The notes: generated by a model not told the origin, from the sequence alone. Numbered from the stretch's first letter, positions 54,714 through 62,427 are shown. The stretch is DNA of 64,000 nucleotides from Gammaproteobacteria bacterium (GCA_003164785.1 PLUE01000069.1:434001-498000), one strand, 5' to 3'. Numbers and translations are program-made.

Positions 54714-55928
54714 ATGAACCCAGGCCGCCGCTATCAATGGATCCTGGTCGGATTGCTCAGCGCGAACTTCGGCATCGTGTTCTTCGACCGCAACGCCATC
54801 AATGTGTTGATGCCCTTCATCCAGCCGGAGTTGGGCATATCCAACTCGGCCATCGGCGCCCTGGCCTCGGCTCTGTCCCTCAGTTGGGCGATCGCGGGCC
54901 TGTGCGTCGGACGATTGTCGGATTTCCTCGGCAAACGCAAAATCGTTCTCATCATCGCCTCGCTCCTGTTTTCGGCCGCCTCCGTGATCTCCGGCATCGC
55001 GGGTTCATTTGCCATGCTGTTGGCCGCGCGTTTGCTGATGGGCCTCGCCGAAGGTGGGGTCATGCCCATCAGTCAGGCGTTGGTGGTCGCCGAAGTCGAG
55101 CCGCAACGCCGCGGGCTCGCGATGGGCGCCGCGCAGAATGTCGGCGCGAATCTGCTGGGAAATTTTCTGGCGCCGGTGATTCTGGTGGCGTTCGCGTCCG
55201 CCCAGGGTTGGCGCCATGCCTTCTTTCTGGCGGCGGCGCCCGGTCTGGCGATCAGCCTGTTGATGGCCTGGCTCATCCGCGAACCGGTTCAGGATCGAGG
55301 CGCCCAGCGGAGGACCGGCCCCATCCGCGACGTGCTGCGCTTAAGGAACGTATGGCTGTGCATCGTGCTGTCGATTCTCCTCGTGGCGTTTCTGGTGGTG
55401 TTCGCGGCGTTCATGCCGGTGTATCTCGTGCAGGTGCTGCGCATGGACAAGACGACGATGAGCTGGCTGATGTCCATGTGGGGGCTGCCCTCCATCGCTT
55501 ATGCCTTTCTCGTCACCGGCGCATCGGACCGGATCGGCCGGCGTCTGGTCGTGATTTCCATGGGCGCGATCTCAGCCTTGATTCCGTTGGGCGTTCTCGT
55601 CAATCCCGCTGGCGCATGGGTTCTGTTCATTCTGTTTGGGCTGGCGGCCGCGGTGAGCGGCATTTACCCGATCGTGATGGCGACGATTCCCGCCGAGACC
55701 GTGTCGCCGTCACGGGTCGCGACCGTCATGGGACTCACGATGGGCCTCGGGGAGGTGGTCGGCGGTGTCTTGAGTCCGGGGCTCGCGGGTTTGCTCGCGG
55801 ATCGATTCGGGCTGACTGCGATCGTCTGGGTATTGTTGGCGATCAGTCTCGGCATCGTCGTGGCCTCCTTCGGCCTCGAGGAAACGGCTCCGATCATCCT
55901 GCAGAACCGCAGGATTCAGAGCGGATGA
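54714..55928 (+). CDS. MFS transporter (12-helix, organic acid type)
   Basis: 404 residues with about 12 hydrophobic segments. The first loop FFDRNAINVLMPFIQPELG, the motif-A-like GRLSDFLGKRKIVLI and RLLMGLAEGGVMPISQALV match the anion:cation symporter / aromatic-acid transporter group. It probably imports or exports an acid related to the neighbouring pathway. The start ATG 54714 comes 86 bp after the divergent lactonase start. Confidence 0.93.
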   Translation: MNPGRRYQWILVGLLSANFGIVFFDRNAINVLMPFIQPELGISNSAIGALASALSLSWAIAGLCVGRLSDFLGKRKIVLIIASLLFSAASVISGIAGSFAMLLAARLLMGLAEGGVMPISQALVVAEVEPQRRGLAMGAAQNVGANLLGNFLAPVILVAFASAQGWRHAFFLAAAPGLAISLLMAWLIREPVQDRGAQRRTGPIRDVLRLRNVWLCIVLSILLVAFLVVFAAFMPVYLVQVLRMDKTTMSWLMSMWGLPSIAYAFLVTGASDRIGRRLVVISMGAISALIPLGVLVNPAGAWVLFILFGLAAAVSGIYPIVMATIPAETVSPSRVATVMGLTMGLGEVVGGVLSPGLAGLLADRFGLTAIVWVLLAISLGIVVASFGLEETAPIILQNRRIQSG

Positions 55929-56073
55929 CTTGCCAGGTCGGGGGCGCCAATGGGTGCTGCGTGGCAATGTAGCCAGCCACAAAATGGATGCTCTATAGGA
56001 CGCGTCTGACAGCGGGCTGATCCACACGGAATGGATGTATCCGGTACGCTAAGGCCATAACGAGGAGCATTTT

Positions 56074-56256
56074 ATGAACAAGACTCTCACCTTGCCTGCG
56101 CTGGCGCTGGTCTCCGCATTCGTTGGACTGGCATCGGGATGCATCATCGCGCCACACGATGCCTATCGCGAAGGGTATTACGACCACGATCAACATCGCT
56201 ATTGGCATGAACATGCCTGGCATGACTGCGGCGAGCACGACGATCATTGCCGCTGA
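56074..56256 (+). CDS. Small His-rich lipoprotein
   Basis: 60 residues, preceded by the ribosome site GAGGAG 6 nt before ATG. A lipoprotein signal ends in LASGC (Cys at about residue 22). The mature part is short and rich in His, Asp and Tyr (HDQHRYWHEHAWHDCGEHDDHCR region), suggesting metal binding at the cell envelope. The function is unknown. Confidence 0.72.
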   Translation: MNKTLTLPALALVSAFVGLASGCIIAPHDAYREGYYDHDQHRYWHEHAWHDCGEHDDHCR

Positions 56257-57033
56257 TGCATTGAGCGCGAGCGCGCGGTGAGCTAAACGTTCGGTGCGCC
56301 ACCGGCGCCCGGTCGGCGCGCGGCGTGTCGGCGCGGGTTGTGATGGGCTATTCGCGGCGGCGGGCGGCAACCCCCGCCTTGCACGAGCGCGTTCCATGAT
56401 GCATATCGCGCTTTCACGTGCACCTCGGATAATGCAGAAAAAAAGCTGCGGAGCAGTTTACGGCGCGGCGCGACCAATCGACGGCTGCGGATGGACCTTC
56501 TCGCGCGCGATAGCCTGCCGATCGATTTCCCATGGCGTAAAAATATTCGTGAGGGCCGCGCTGCCAGAGGCCTCATCAAAACCGATTTGGGTGTGATGCT
56601 GATTGCGGCATCTCCCATCCTGGACGGCAACGAGGGCGGCCCGGTACACGGCATGGTCATTATGCAGCATTGCGGCGGCACAAACGCCGGATCTACTGCC
56701 ACCAACGGGGACGGAGGCACCCGCCGACGTGGCCGCGGCGACCGCCGACTTGGTGCAGACCGATTCCGCGGCGCTCACGACCGGCACCCTCTACATGTGC
56801 AAGTTCGAGAACGACAGTCCGCTCTATACCATCAGCCCCGCGACCGGCATCGCGATCCTCAAGAGAGACAATAAGCAGGCCCAGGCTGGGCTTGCGGTGG
56901 CGCCGTGATGCTGGATCTGCGCAACATCAAAACCACGCGCGGCGTTGAAGTCCTGTGTAAGCGCCATTCGGGCTAAGACGGCTGGCAGCACAGCGAGCCG
57001 GCCAAGCATTTACAAGTAACATCCACTGTAAAC
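56257..57033. other. 777-bp region with gene remnants
   Basis: No intact gene is supported here. Plus-strand fragments resemble parts of real proteins: a CHASE4-like piece (56491-56670) and a secreted-repeat-like piece near 56735-56908 with LYTISPATGIAIL, as in some PEP-CTERM proteins. The antisense frame 56283-56720 has an arginine-rich composition typical of a shadow. The block looks like decayed genes. Confidence 0.4.
56491..56670 (+). pseudogene. CHASE4-like sensor-domain fragment
   Basis: The frame reads MDLLARDSLPIDFPWRKN, then GLIKTDLGVMLIAASPILDG and EGGPVHGMVIMQ. The second and third parts match the core of the CHASE4 extracellular sensor domain, which is usually followed by HAMP, GGDEF or kinase domains. 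Here the frame soon loses sense and no such domain follows, so it is a relic of a larger signalling gene. Confidence 0.35.
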
Positions 57034-57062
57034 GCAAACGCCCCCCTGTCGGGGGCGTTTGC
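57034..57062. terminator. Strong bidirectional terminator hairpin
   Basis: Perfect 12-bp arms GCAAACGCCCCC (57034-57045) and GGGGGCGTTTGC (57051-57062) around a CTGTC loop. The outer A/T-rich part of each arm provides a short U-run in both directions. It lies 22 bp after the stop of the PEP-CTERM gene and should end that operon. Confidence 0.8.
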
Positions 57063-57084
57063 CGGCCTCTCGAGCGCCTGAGGC

Positions 57085-58044
57085 TCAACCCAAAAACTGG
57101 CGACGGCGCAGCGCCATCAGACCCAGCAGACCCGATCCGAAGAGCGCCAGTGACGGCGGCACCGGCACCGGGGTCAGCGACGCTGCATAGATGCCGAGGT
57201 TGTCACCGTCATAGCGTTGCGCGCCGCCGCTTGGGCTGTTGAGCAGATCGGGACTACCATTCGCTCCCTGGATCACCATCGCAGTCGAACCACCACCATC
57301 CATCTCGATGGCGTCGTAGGAACCCAGATCATGCATCAGGTTGCCCAGTTCCGTCAGCGTGACACCTTGACTGTAGCCACTCTGTCGGCCATCCACCGCC
57401 ACCAGATACATGAACTGATCGTTCTGGGACAGGCCCACCGCCGTGCGTGGGTCCGGGGTGGTGGAAGCCGTCGGGGTTGAGGAAGTGACGACATTCGCGC
57501 CATTCTGGAGGACGAACGCAAACCCTCCAGCAGCATTGTAGATACCGTTCAGTTTGGCGCCTCCCCCGGACACCATCGATGCCTGGTTGTTCGCCGTCAG
57601 GAGCAGGTCTGCGGTACCCGACTGATCGGGTGCCACCAGCGTGCCATTGGAAACCGCCAAACCATCAAGCGTCTCCGGTTGCGCCGTGGTCGTGCTGCAG
57701 CAGGTGTTGAACGGCACGGTGTTGATGGCGACGTCGGTACCCGTGGCCTGCAGAAACTGGCTCGTCGTCTGCGAGGTCGTTTCCACCGAGCCGCCCGGAG
57801 ATCCGCCGGACGCCAGCCCCGTGCTCGTGAAGCTGATGCCCGGTGCATCCAGGTTGATTTGCATGACGTAAGCCTGGCTCGTACCCGCGCTGCCCTGGAT
57901 GGTCGCAGTGGCCTCGCTGACACCCTGATAGATCGGGGTATAGGAGCTGACGGATACGATCTGCGCCTGCGCCGGCGTCATGGCCGACAGGGCCATCAGC
58001 GCCGACAATGCAGCCAGGATCTTGCTCGAATTCAGTTGATTCAT
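57085..58044 (-). CDS. PEP-CTERM phosphodiester glycosidase-domain protein
   Basis: 319 residues with three parts. A signal peptide (ALMALSAMTPAQAQ) is followed by a phosphodiester glycosidase/NAGPA-like domain whose core PRTAVGLSQNDQFMYLVAVDG and DAIEMDGGGSTAMVIQG is typical. The C-terminal PEP-CTERM tail is VPVPPSLALFGSGLLGLMALRRRQ, in which the Pro-Pro motif, hydrophobic span and Arg cluster direct sorting by exosortase. It is an exported protein, probably matrix-associated. It lies 14 nt after a paralogue in the same direction. No exosortase gene is in the window. Confidence 0.87.
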   Translation of the reverse strand: MNQLNSSKILAALSALMALSAMTPAQAQIVSVSSYTPIYQGVSEATATIQGSAGTSQAYVMQINLDAPGISFTSTGLASGGSPGGSVETTSQTTSQFLQATGTDVAINTVPFNTCCSTTTAQPETLDGLAVSNGTLVAPDQSGTADLLLTANNQASMVSGGGAKLNGIYNAAGGFAFVLQNGANVVTSSTPTASTTPDPRTAVGLSQNDQFMYLVAVDGRQSGYSQGVTLTELGNLMHDLGSYDAIEMDGGGSTAMVIQGANGSPDLLNSPSGGAQRYDGDNLGIYAASLTPVPVPPSLALFGSGLLGLMALRRRQFLG

Positions 58045-58058
58045 GGTGGTTACTCCTC

Positions 58059-58976
58059 TTAGATCGAACGTTGGCGGCGGCCGAAGCCGACCAGGCCCAG
58101 CAGGCCCGAACCCAGCAGCATCAGCGCCGGCGGCACCGGCACCGGCGCCAGCGGCGCCGCGTAAATGCCCAGGTCCGCACCGATGTCCTTGGTCCCGCTG
58201 TTGTTCAAGGTGGTGGCACCGCCTTTGCCGTTGGAGATATCCAGCTCGGCGCTGCCGCCGCCGTTCAGGTTGACCGCGTTGTAGGCGCCGAGGTCGTAGA
58301 ACAGATTGGCCTCGCTGCTGATCTGCGCGCCGCTGACTTCCACGAGGTACATGTATTGGCCGTTCTGGGAGATACCCACACCGGCACGGTTGGCACTTTG
58401 GTTGTCGGTTACATTGGTGTTCGTGCCCGAGGAGAGAATCAGGCCCTGCTGCCCGGCGATGGCGTTTTGCACACCGGTGAGGCTGGAAACGCTTCCCCCC
58501 GTGGCGAACACCGTCTGATTGTTCTGCGCAATCAGAAGGGCCTCATAGCCGCTCAGGTCCGGGTTCACCAGGGTGCCGTTGGAAACCTGCAGTCCGTTCT
58601 CCGGCGTCGGGGTCGGCTTGCCGTCGTTGTTGGTGTACTGGTTGGCGTCAATGGCGACTGCCACCCCGGTGGAAGTCAGGAACTGCCCGGCCGTCTGCTT
58701 CGTGACCACGTTGGCCCCCGTGCTCGCCGTGCAGCCCGAACAGAGCGGGCTGGTGGTGAAGGAAATTCCGGGAGCGTCGAGATCGATCTGCAGGACTGTG
58801 GCCGATTCGCCGTTGACGGTGGCGGTGGCCTCGGAGATGCCCTGGAAAATGGCGGTGTAATTGCCGATCGTGATGGTGTCAGCGTGGGCGCCCGCTGTGG
58901 CGGCGGCGGCGATCAGCGCCGAGACCGCCGCGACGATCTTGGCTGAAGTTTGCTTCTGGGTAGTTTGTGTTTTCAC
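58059..58976 (-). CDS. PEP-CTERM phosphodiester glycosidase-domain protein (paralogue)
   Basis: 305 residues from GTG 58976, giving a normal signal peptide (IVAAVSALIAAAATAGAHA); the frame runs back to 59168. It shares the layout and many blocks with the gene at 57.1 kb: YTAIFQGISEATATV, LDAPGISFTTS, GVGISQNGQYMYLVEV, AVNLNGGGSAELD and the tail PVPPALMLLGSGLLGLVGFGRRQ. The DGGGS loop of the sister gene reads NGGGS here, which may alter activity. The two form a tandem duplicate of exported, exosortase-sorted proteins. Confidence 0.85.
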   Translation of the reverse strand: MKTQTTQKQTSAKIVAAVSALIAAAATAGAHADTITIGNYTAIFQGISEATATVNGESATVLQIDLDAPGISFTTSPLCSGCTASTGANVVTKQTAGQFLTSTGVAVAIDANQYTNNDGKPTPTPENGLQVSNGTLVNPDLSGYEALLIAQNNQTVFATGGSVSSLTGVQNAIAGQQGLILSSGTNTNVTDNQSANRAGVGISQNGQYMYLVEVSGAQISSEANLFYDLGAYNAVNLNGGGSAELDISNGKGGATTLNNSGTKDIGADLGIYAAPLAPVPVPPALMLLGSGLLGLVGFGRRQRSI

Positions 58977-59337
58977 GAGACCTGGATCCTTAGTTAAACA
59001 ATGGGTGCGACAACCGATACCCTTGCCACCGCATCGCATTTTCGGACTGGCCGTTGCTACGTTGCACAGAAGGGAATGCGGAAAGCTACAGAAGCAATAT
59101 GTGTGTTTCTTTACATATTTTGGAAAAAACGTCACAAAGCGCCTATTCCGCTCCGATGCACCGTTCACGCTCCGTGTGCTTGGCCGTCTTCGGCGCTGCT
59201 CGATCCCACGCTGCCTTGCGCTCTTTATCTGGCATGCCGACCTCGGGGATAACCGACGCTCCCGTGTCGATGATGGCGGCGCTCGCGATGCGTGTATGCA
59301 GGACGATGACTACTCGGCGGTGCTGGTTGCCCGCCGG
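58977..59337. other. Upstream region of the PEP-CTERM pair
   Basis: 361 bases without a supported gene. It should hold the promoter of the PEP-CTERM operon; AT-rich tracts near 59000 and 59100-59130 (TTTACATATTTTGG) are the best candidates. Frames on both strands here are short and unlike proteins. Confidence 0.4.
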
Positions 59338-59652
59338 TCAGTGAGTCGCTTCGGCGGCGGCCGACGGCTTGCACCGGTACGCAGTTCCCTTGGGCGGATC
59401 GCGGTCTTTCGTGAGAAGCACCGTATCGGCGCCGAGACCCACCGCTTGGTTTTGCATCTCCCGGCGCTCGTCTCTGACGTAGTTCGACTCCGTCAGCCCA
59501 ACTACGTTGCCGAGCACGGTGCACGAGGCCACGTCGTCCTCTTTGTGAGTCAGGACCACATCTTCAGCGCCGGGCGCTGACGGAATACTCACAACACACC
59601 CGGCGGCCAGCAGGCACAGGGCAGAAAGCGCGGCAAGACTGAGAGTCGGCAT
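59338..59652 (-). CDS. DUF4156-like small lipoprotein
   Basis: 104 residues from ATG 59652, with AAAGGAAG upstream; the frame opens at 59760. The lipoprotein signal ends LCLLAAGC (Cys about residue 19). The mature part has VASCTVLGNVVG, then REMQNQAVGLGADTVLLTKD, which fits the DUF4156/RcsF-like fold: a Cys-containing strand followed by an N-x-A-x-x-x-GA-D motif. The function of DUF4156 is unknown; envelope stress sensing is possible. Confidence 0.75.
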   Translation of the reverse strand: MPTLSLAALSALCLLAAGCVVSIPSAPGAEDVVLTHKEDDVASCTVLGNVVGLTESNYVRDERREMQNQAVGLGADTVLLTKDRDPPKGTAYRCKPSAAAEATH

Positions 59653-60022
59653 ACGGGTTTCTTCCTTTAGTCGGCCAATTGCGTTGAACAGTTTCGCGAG
59701 TTTGCGAGGGCTGCAGCTTAACAACGAATTGAATTCGTGCGCGTTCGATATCTCCGTCATGCCGCTTGGCCCAGGCCTGCTGGGCTGGGACGGATGACAA
59801 GAGGACCTGCCGAGTCGGTCAGTTCGGAGTCCACTCGCGGCGGAAAAGCTCCCGGATGCTCGGACCTAGTCGTCTGGAACGGCGCTGCTCCGTCATGGGA
59901 TGCCGTGGTGAAGCTGAAGTCGGGAGAGCGTAAGACAATTACGTTATCTGTAGCATAATGAAATTATCGAATAAGACACGCGATAATGACAGTTATCCGG
60001 ACTTATGGAGTAGGCTAATTTC
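59653..60022. other. Island boundary region
   Basis: 370 bases between the lipoprotein and the recombinase. A 73-residue frame (59737-59958) ends SWDAVVKLKSGERKTITLSVA, which might be a relic of a truncated gene but has no clear start site. The last 70 bases turn AT-rich and contain two inverted repeats (next entry). The sharp drop in GC marks the edge of the mobile island. Confidence 0.45.
59955..59997. repeat. Paired AT-rich inverted repeats beside the recombinase
   Basis: ATAAT-GAA-ATTAT (59955-59967) and GATAA-TGACAG-TTATC (59982-59997) are two exact inverted repeats with short centres, 25 bp before the recombinase start. Tyrosine recombinases bind pairs of such arms around a 6-8-bp core, so this could be the attachment core. 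They could also be the recombinase promoter operator. Confidence 0.35.
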
Positions 60023-61039
60023 GTGGAAAGTCACTTTAATGGGGGAAAATTGGCGCCGGTGCCGACCGCGGCGGTCGCTCATCTGCCGACGCCGGCGGAC
60101 AACGTCCGCGGCTGGTGGCGCAAAGCGCGCCGCGTGTACCCCGAAGCCACCCTTCGCGCCTGGCGCTTCGACTGGGCGGCCTTTATTGCGTTTTGCAAGG
60201 CGCGCAGGCTGTTGCCGCTACCCGCGAGCCCCGCGACGGTCGCCGCCTTCATTGAGGCCTGCGGCGAGGCCGGAAAAAAACCCGCCACCGTGCGCCGCTA
60301 TCTCGCGACCATCGCCTGTGCGCATCGCGCCGCGAAACTGCTCAATCCCAATGACGACGAAGACGTCAAGCTTGCCCTCAAGGGCCTTTACAATAGATCT
60401 CCGGCGCGCCAACGGCAAGCGAAAGCCATGGGCTGGCACGAAATAAAGCGTTTTTTGATTACTGCCGGCGAGGGTATTCGCGCCGATCGCGAGCGTGCGC
60501 TCTTATCGGTGGGGTATGACACGATGGCGCGGCGGAGCGAGCTCGTCGCGCTCGATGTGGAGGATTTTAGTTTCTTGAACGATGGCAGCGGTCGCGTGTT
60601 GATTCGTCGCTCAAAGACGGATCAGGCGGGGGAGGGGAGTAAGGCGTATTTATCGCCCGATACCGTGGGGTATCTGAAGGCGTGGTTGCGGGCTTCCGGT
60701 ATTAAAAGAGGAGCGGTGTTTCGGCGGCTTATTGGCCGTGGGCGCATTGGCGACCGATTGCAGGTGGATTCGATCGCGCAGACGTTCAAGCGGGTCGCGG
60801 AATTTGTGGGCATGACCGAAGAGGAAATGCGGCAGGTCAGCGGTCACTCTATTCGGGTGGGGGCGACGCAGGATATGCTGGCCCTCAACATCGATCTGGC
60901 GTCCGTGATGCAGGCGGGGCGCTGGAAAACGACGGCGATGCCGATGCGGAGGAAGTTCAGGCGGGACGCGGCGGCATGGCGCGCACTGCGAAAGCGCAAG
61001 GACGAGGCTAAACTGTTGCTAATGAGTGAGACCTCGTGA
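60023..61039 (+). CDS. Tyrosine recombinase/integrase, probably inactivated by a frameshift
   Basis: 338 residues from GTG 60023. The SAM-like N-terminal domain (ARRVYPEATLRAWRFDWAAF) and the catalytic domain are clear: the first Arg in DTMARRSELVALDVED, the Lys in RRSKTDQ, and SGHSIRVGATQDM with the His and second Arg. The box ends AGRWKTTAMPMR, where relatives continue to the nucleophile Tyr (MPMRY or MPARY). Here the text becomes RKFRRDAAAW. The alternative frame from 60946 to a TAA at 61011 reads AEEVQAGRGGMARTAKAQGR, the sequence expected for the family tail. A 7-bp deletion between ATGCG repeats, removing the Tyr, explains this. The element can probably no longer move by itself. Confidence 0.85.
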   Translation: MESHFNGGKLAPVPTAAVAHLPTPADNVRGWWRKARRVYPEATLRAWRFDWAAFIAFCKARRLLPLPASPATVAAFIEACGEAGKKPATVRRYLATIACAHRAAKLLNPNDDEDVKLALKGLYNRSPARQRQAKAMGWHEIKRFLITAGEGIRADRERALLSVGYDTMARRSELVALDVEDFSFLNDGSGRVLIRRSKTDQAGEGSKAYLSPDTVGYLKAWLRASGIKRGAVFRRLIGRGRIGDRLQVDSIAQTFKRVAEFVGMTEEEMRQVSGHSIRVGATQDMLALNIDLASVMQAGRWKTTAMPMRRKFRRDAAAWRALRKRKDEAKLLLMSETS

Positions 61040-61066
61040 ACCAGCGTGTGGGCGCTGCAGACACAA

Positions 61067-61525
61067 TTAAATGTTGATTCTCGTGGTCACGTAGCCAAGC
61101 ACAGTGCCGTCTGAATGCCTTTCCAGATCCAGCTGAAATACAAATGACGTTGCTGTGCTCTCGATCTTGCGTGGACTCGCGTTTCTGTCCACCGCCTCAA
61201 CCACATATCCGTATGCTTCGTAACCACGTTCTAGTGCCATCAGCAACTTCTCATCGTGGTCTTTGCGGGCCGCTGACTTCGAACCGCTTTTCGGATCGAC
61301 GCCCCAATCGGGCTCTTGGACTATGTAGCTAAATCTAATGCCGTCCCGCTTCGCGCGCATATCAGCCCATAGGCTAAAATAGACTTTTCGTTCTTCTTCG
61401 TTGACCGCGCACCAGCTCCAAACGACGTTTCGCTGTACGGCGCCAAGATAGTCCATGAGCTGCGTTCGTGAAGTGAACCGCTGCATGTCACTTACGGCGA
61501 TTTGTTGCCTGGCGTTCCCGCTCAT
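61067..61525 (-). CDS. Unknown protein overlapping an RHH gene
   Basis: 152 residues. Tryptophan-rich start (QLMDYLGAVQRNVVWSWCAVNEEERKVYFSLWADM), then YIVQEPDWGVDPKSGSKSAARKD, a helical KLLMALERGYEAYGYVVEAVD, and SFVFQLDLERHSDGTVLGYV at the end. I do not recognise the family with certainty; W-x-W-x(4-6)-E modules like this occur as small domains in restriction and defence proteins. Its start overlaps the ribbon-helix-helix gene by 38 nt in another frame, so the pair is co-transcribed, as toxin-antitoxin pairs are. That role is a guess. Confidence 0.55.
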   Translation of the reverse strand: MSGNARQQIAVSDMQRFTSRTQLMDYLGAVQRNVVWSWCAVNEEERKVYFSLWADMRAKRDGIRFSYIVQEPDWGVDPKSGSKSAARKDHDEKLLMALERGYEAYGYVVEAVDRNASPRKIESTATSFVFQLDLERHSDGTVLGYVTTRINI

Positions 61526-61724
61526 ACTGGCTTACCGGCGGGCTTTCAGAAGCGTTGCCTGGCACGATCACCCGCTCACCGAGCACTCTAGGCGCAACGG
61601 CGTCGAGTACCCGCTCTACGAAGTTTGAGACGCTTCGCCCATCGGCCTTGGCCGCAGCTTCTACCCGCTCGATCAGATCAGGACGCAGGTAGATCGACAA
61701 TGCACGCTTAGGTTCCACCACCAT
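61488..61724 (-). CDS. Ribbon-helix-helix (CopG-like) DNA-binding protein
   Basis: 78 residues. The N-terminal RHH fold is plain: the strand RALSIYLRPDLIERVEAAAKADG, then RSVSNFVERVLDAVAP. The C-terminal tail (ERVIVPGNASESPP) is disordered and could bind a partner. GAGGA lies next to the first ATG, so one of the two following GTG codons may be the real start. RHH proteins are common antitoxins and repressors, autoregulating the operon. The next gene overlaps it by 38 nt. Confidence 0.75.
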   Translation of the reverse strand: MVVEPKRALSIYLRPDLIERVEAAAKADGRSVSNFVERVLDAVAPRVLGERVIVPGNASESPPVSQYERERQATNRRK

Positions 61725-61823
61725 TCCTCAGTTGCTACGGCGAGCACACTGTAACACACTGGGAAACATTTATCCAATGTGGCGGCTGGACCGCGCAGCA
61801 ATAATTGCTCCCGGTCATGTGGC

Positions 61824-61853
61824 TTGACATTCAGCGCAAGATTTCGCTATAGT
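61824..61853 (+). promoter_or_regulatory. Strong sigma-70 promoter of the retron-like locus
   Basis: TTGACA (61824-61829), an 18-nt spacer, then TATAGT (61848-61853) give a near-consensus housekeeping promoter. Transcription would start near 61860. The next ORF begins 340 nt later, so the transcript has a long structured leader, as retron loci do. Confidence 0.75.
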
Positions 61854-61858
61854 CGCGA

Positions 61859-62200
61859 CTGGGCACTGGTTACCCGGTGTTCGTGGCTCTTTTGAATCTG
61901 AAACCTTACGCACGACCTTAAGCGGCATCGATGGGCTTGCATCTGTGCCGAAGTGGAGGCTTGGCCTCCCTCAATGGCCCGCGAGATGACTCGCGGACCG
62001 CGTGCTTGAAGCACGTATGTTTGTCCGCAACTGTGCCGGTCACACAGGCGCCACAAAGGGCCTAGGTGCGACGAGATTGGTTGTAGGCGGGCAGGCAGCG
62101 CATTACTGCGCTACTTGAGTCTGAATCACTGGTCTATCTCGGGCCTCTCTCGGGGTTGTGCTTACGGGCAGGGCATTTCGCCCCGACGTGAGAGGTTTTG
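61859..62200 (+). ncRNA. Candidate retron msr-msd noncoding RNA
   Basis: The stretch from the promoter to the first ORF has no reading frame but many exact hairpins. GCACTGG/TTAC/CCGGTGT pairs at 61863-61880. CGGCA..GAUG pairs with CATC..TGCCG at 61923-61950. GGAGGC/TTG/GCCTCC lies at 61955-61969, CCGCGA/GATGAC/TCGCGG at 61979-61996, CGTGCT/TGA/AGCACG at 62001-62015 and AGCGCA/TTAC/TGCGCT at 62097-62112. An 11-bp stem (four G-U pairs) joins TGTTTGTCCGC (62018-62028) to GCGGGCAGGCA (62087-62097) and encloses two shorter stems; this may be the msd. Exact a1/a2 ends and the branching G were not fixed. The RNA call rests on the hairpins and the retron-type RT downstream. Confidence 0.6.
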
Positions 62201-62202
62201 TC

Positions 62203-62427
62203 ATGCAAAAAGAGCCAAAGGAAGTACTGAGGTTGATTACCAAAGTACTGACTGACCCGAGTATAGCAATCGGCCAACGAGATCAGTTGTTGAAGGCGAA
62301 ACTTGAACTGGTGAAACTCGCAACATCCGGAAAGCTGGAAAGACGTCAGGTCTTTCGCGCGGTCGAGATGATTGCCAAAGTGATGCTGGAGATAGTTGAG
62401 GAAGATGCAACGCGAAGGCCGGAGTGA
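62203..62427 (+). CDS. Small helical protein of the retron-like locus
   Basis: 74 residues from ATG 62203, with GAGAGG 8 nt upstream; the frame extends back to 62158 without such a site. The sequence is almost entirely helix-forming and charged: EPKEVLRLITKVLTDPS, QRDQLLKAKLELVKLATSG and QVFRAVEMIAKVMLEIVEED. No catalytic motif is seen and I do not recognise a family. It lies directly after the noncoding RNA and 12 nt before the HTH gene, so it is probably an accessory or regulatory subunit of the locus. Confidence 0.6.
   Translation: MQKEPKEVLRLITKVLTDPSIAIGQRDQLLKAKLELVKLATSGKLERRQVFRAVEMIAKVMLEIVEEDATRRPE

Noticed and set aside
56283..56720. A 145-codon minus-strand gene
   Set aside because: The product is Arg/Pro-rich without motifs, and the opposite strand shows the CHASE4-like fragment.
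59737..59958. A 73-codon plus-strand gene
   Set aside because: It has no ribosome site and no recognisable domain; only its last 20 residues look protein-like, so it may be a relic.
61855..62165. An exact a1/a2 pair for the retron RNA
   Set aside because: The best pairing found (TGGGCAC near 61860 with GTGCTTA near 62158) is short and G-U rich, so I do not assert it.
62168..62185. Terminator at GGGC-ATTTC-GCCC before the first retron ORF
   Set aside because: The stem is short and no T-run follows; it more likely affects ribosome access.
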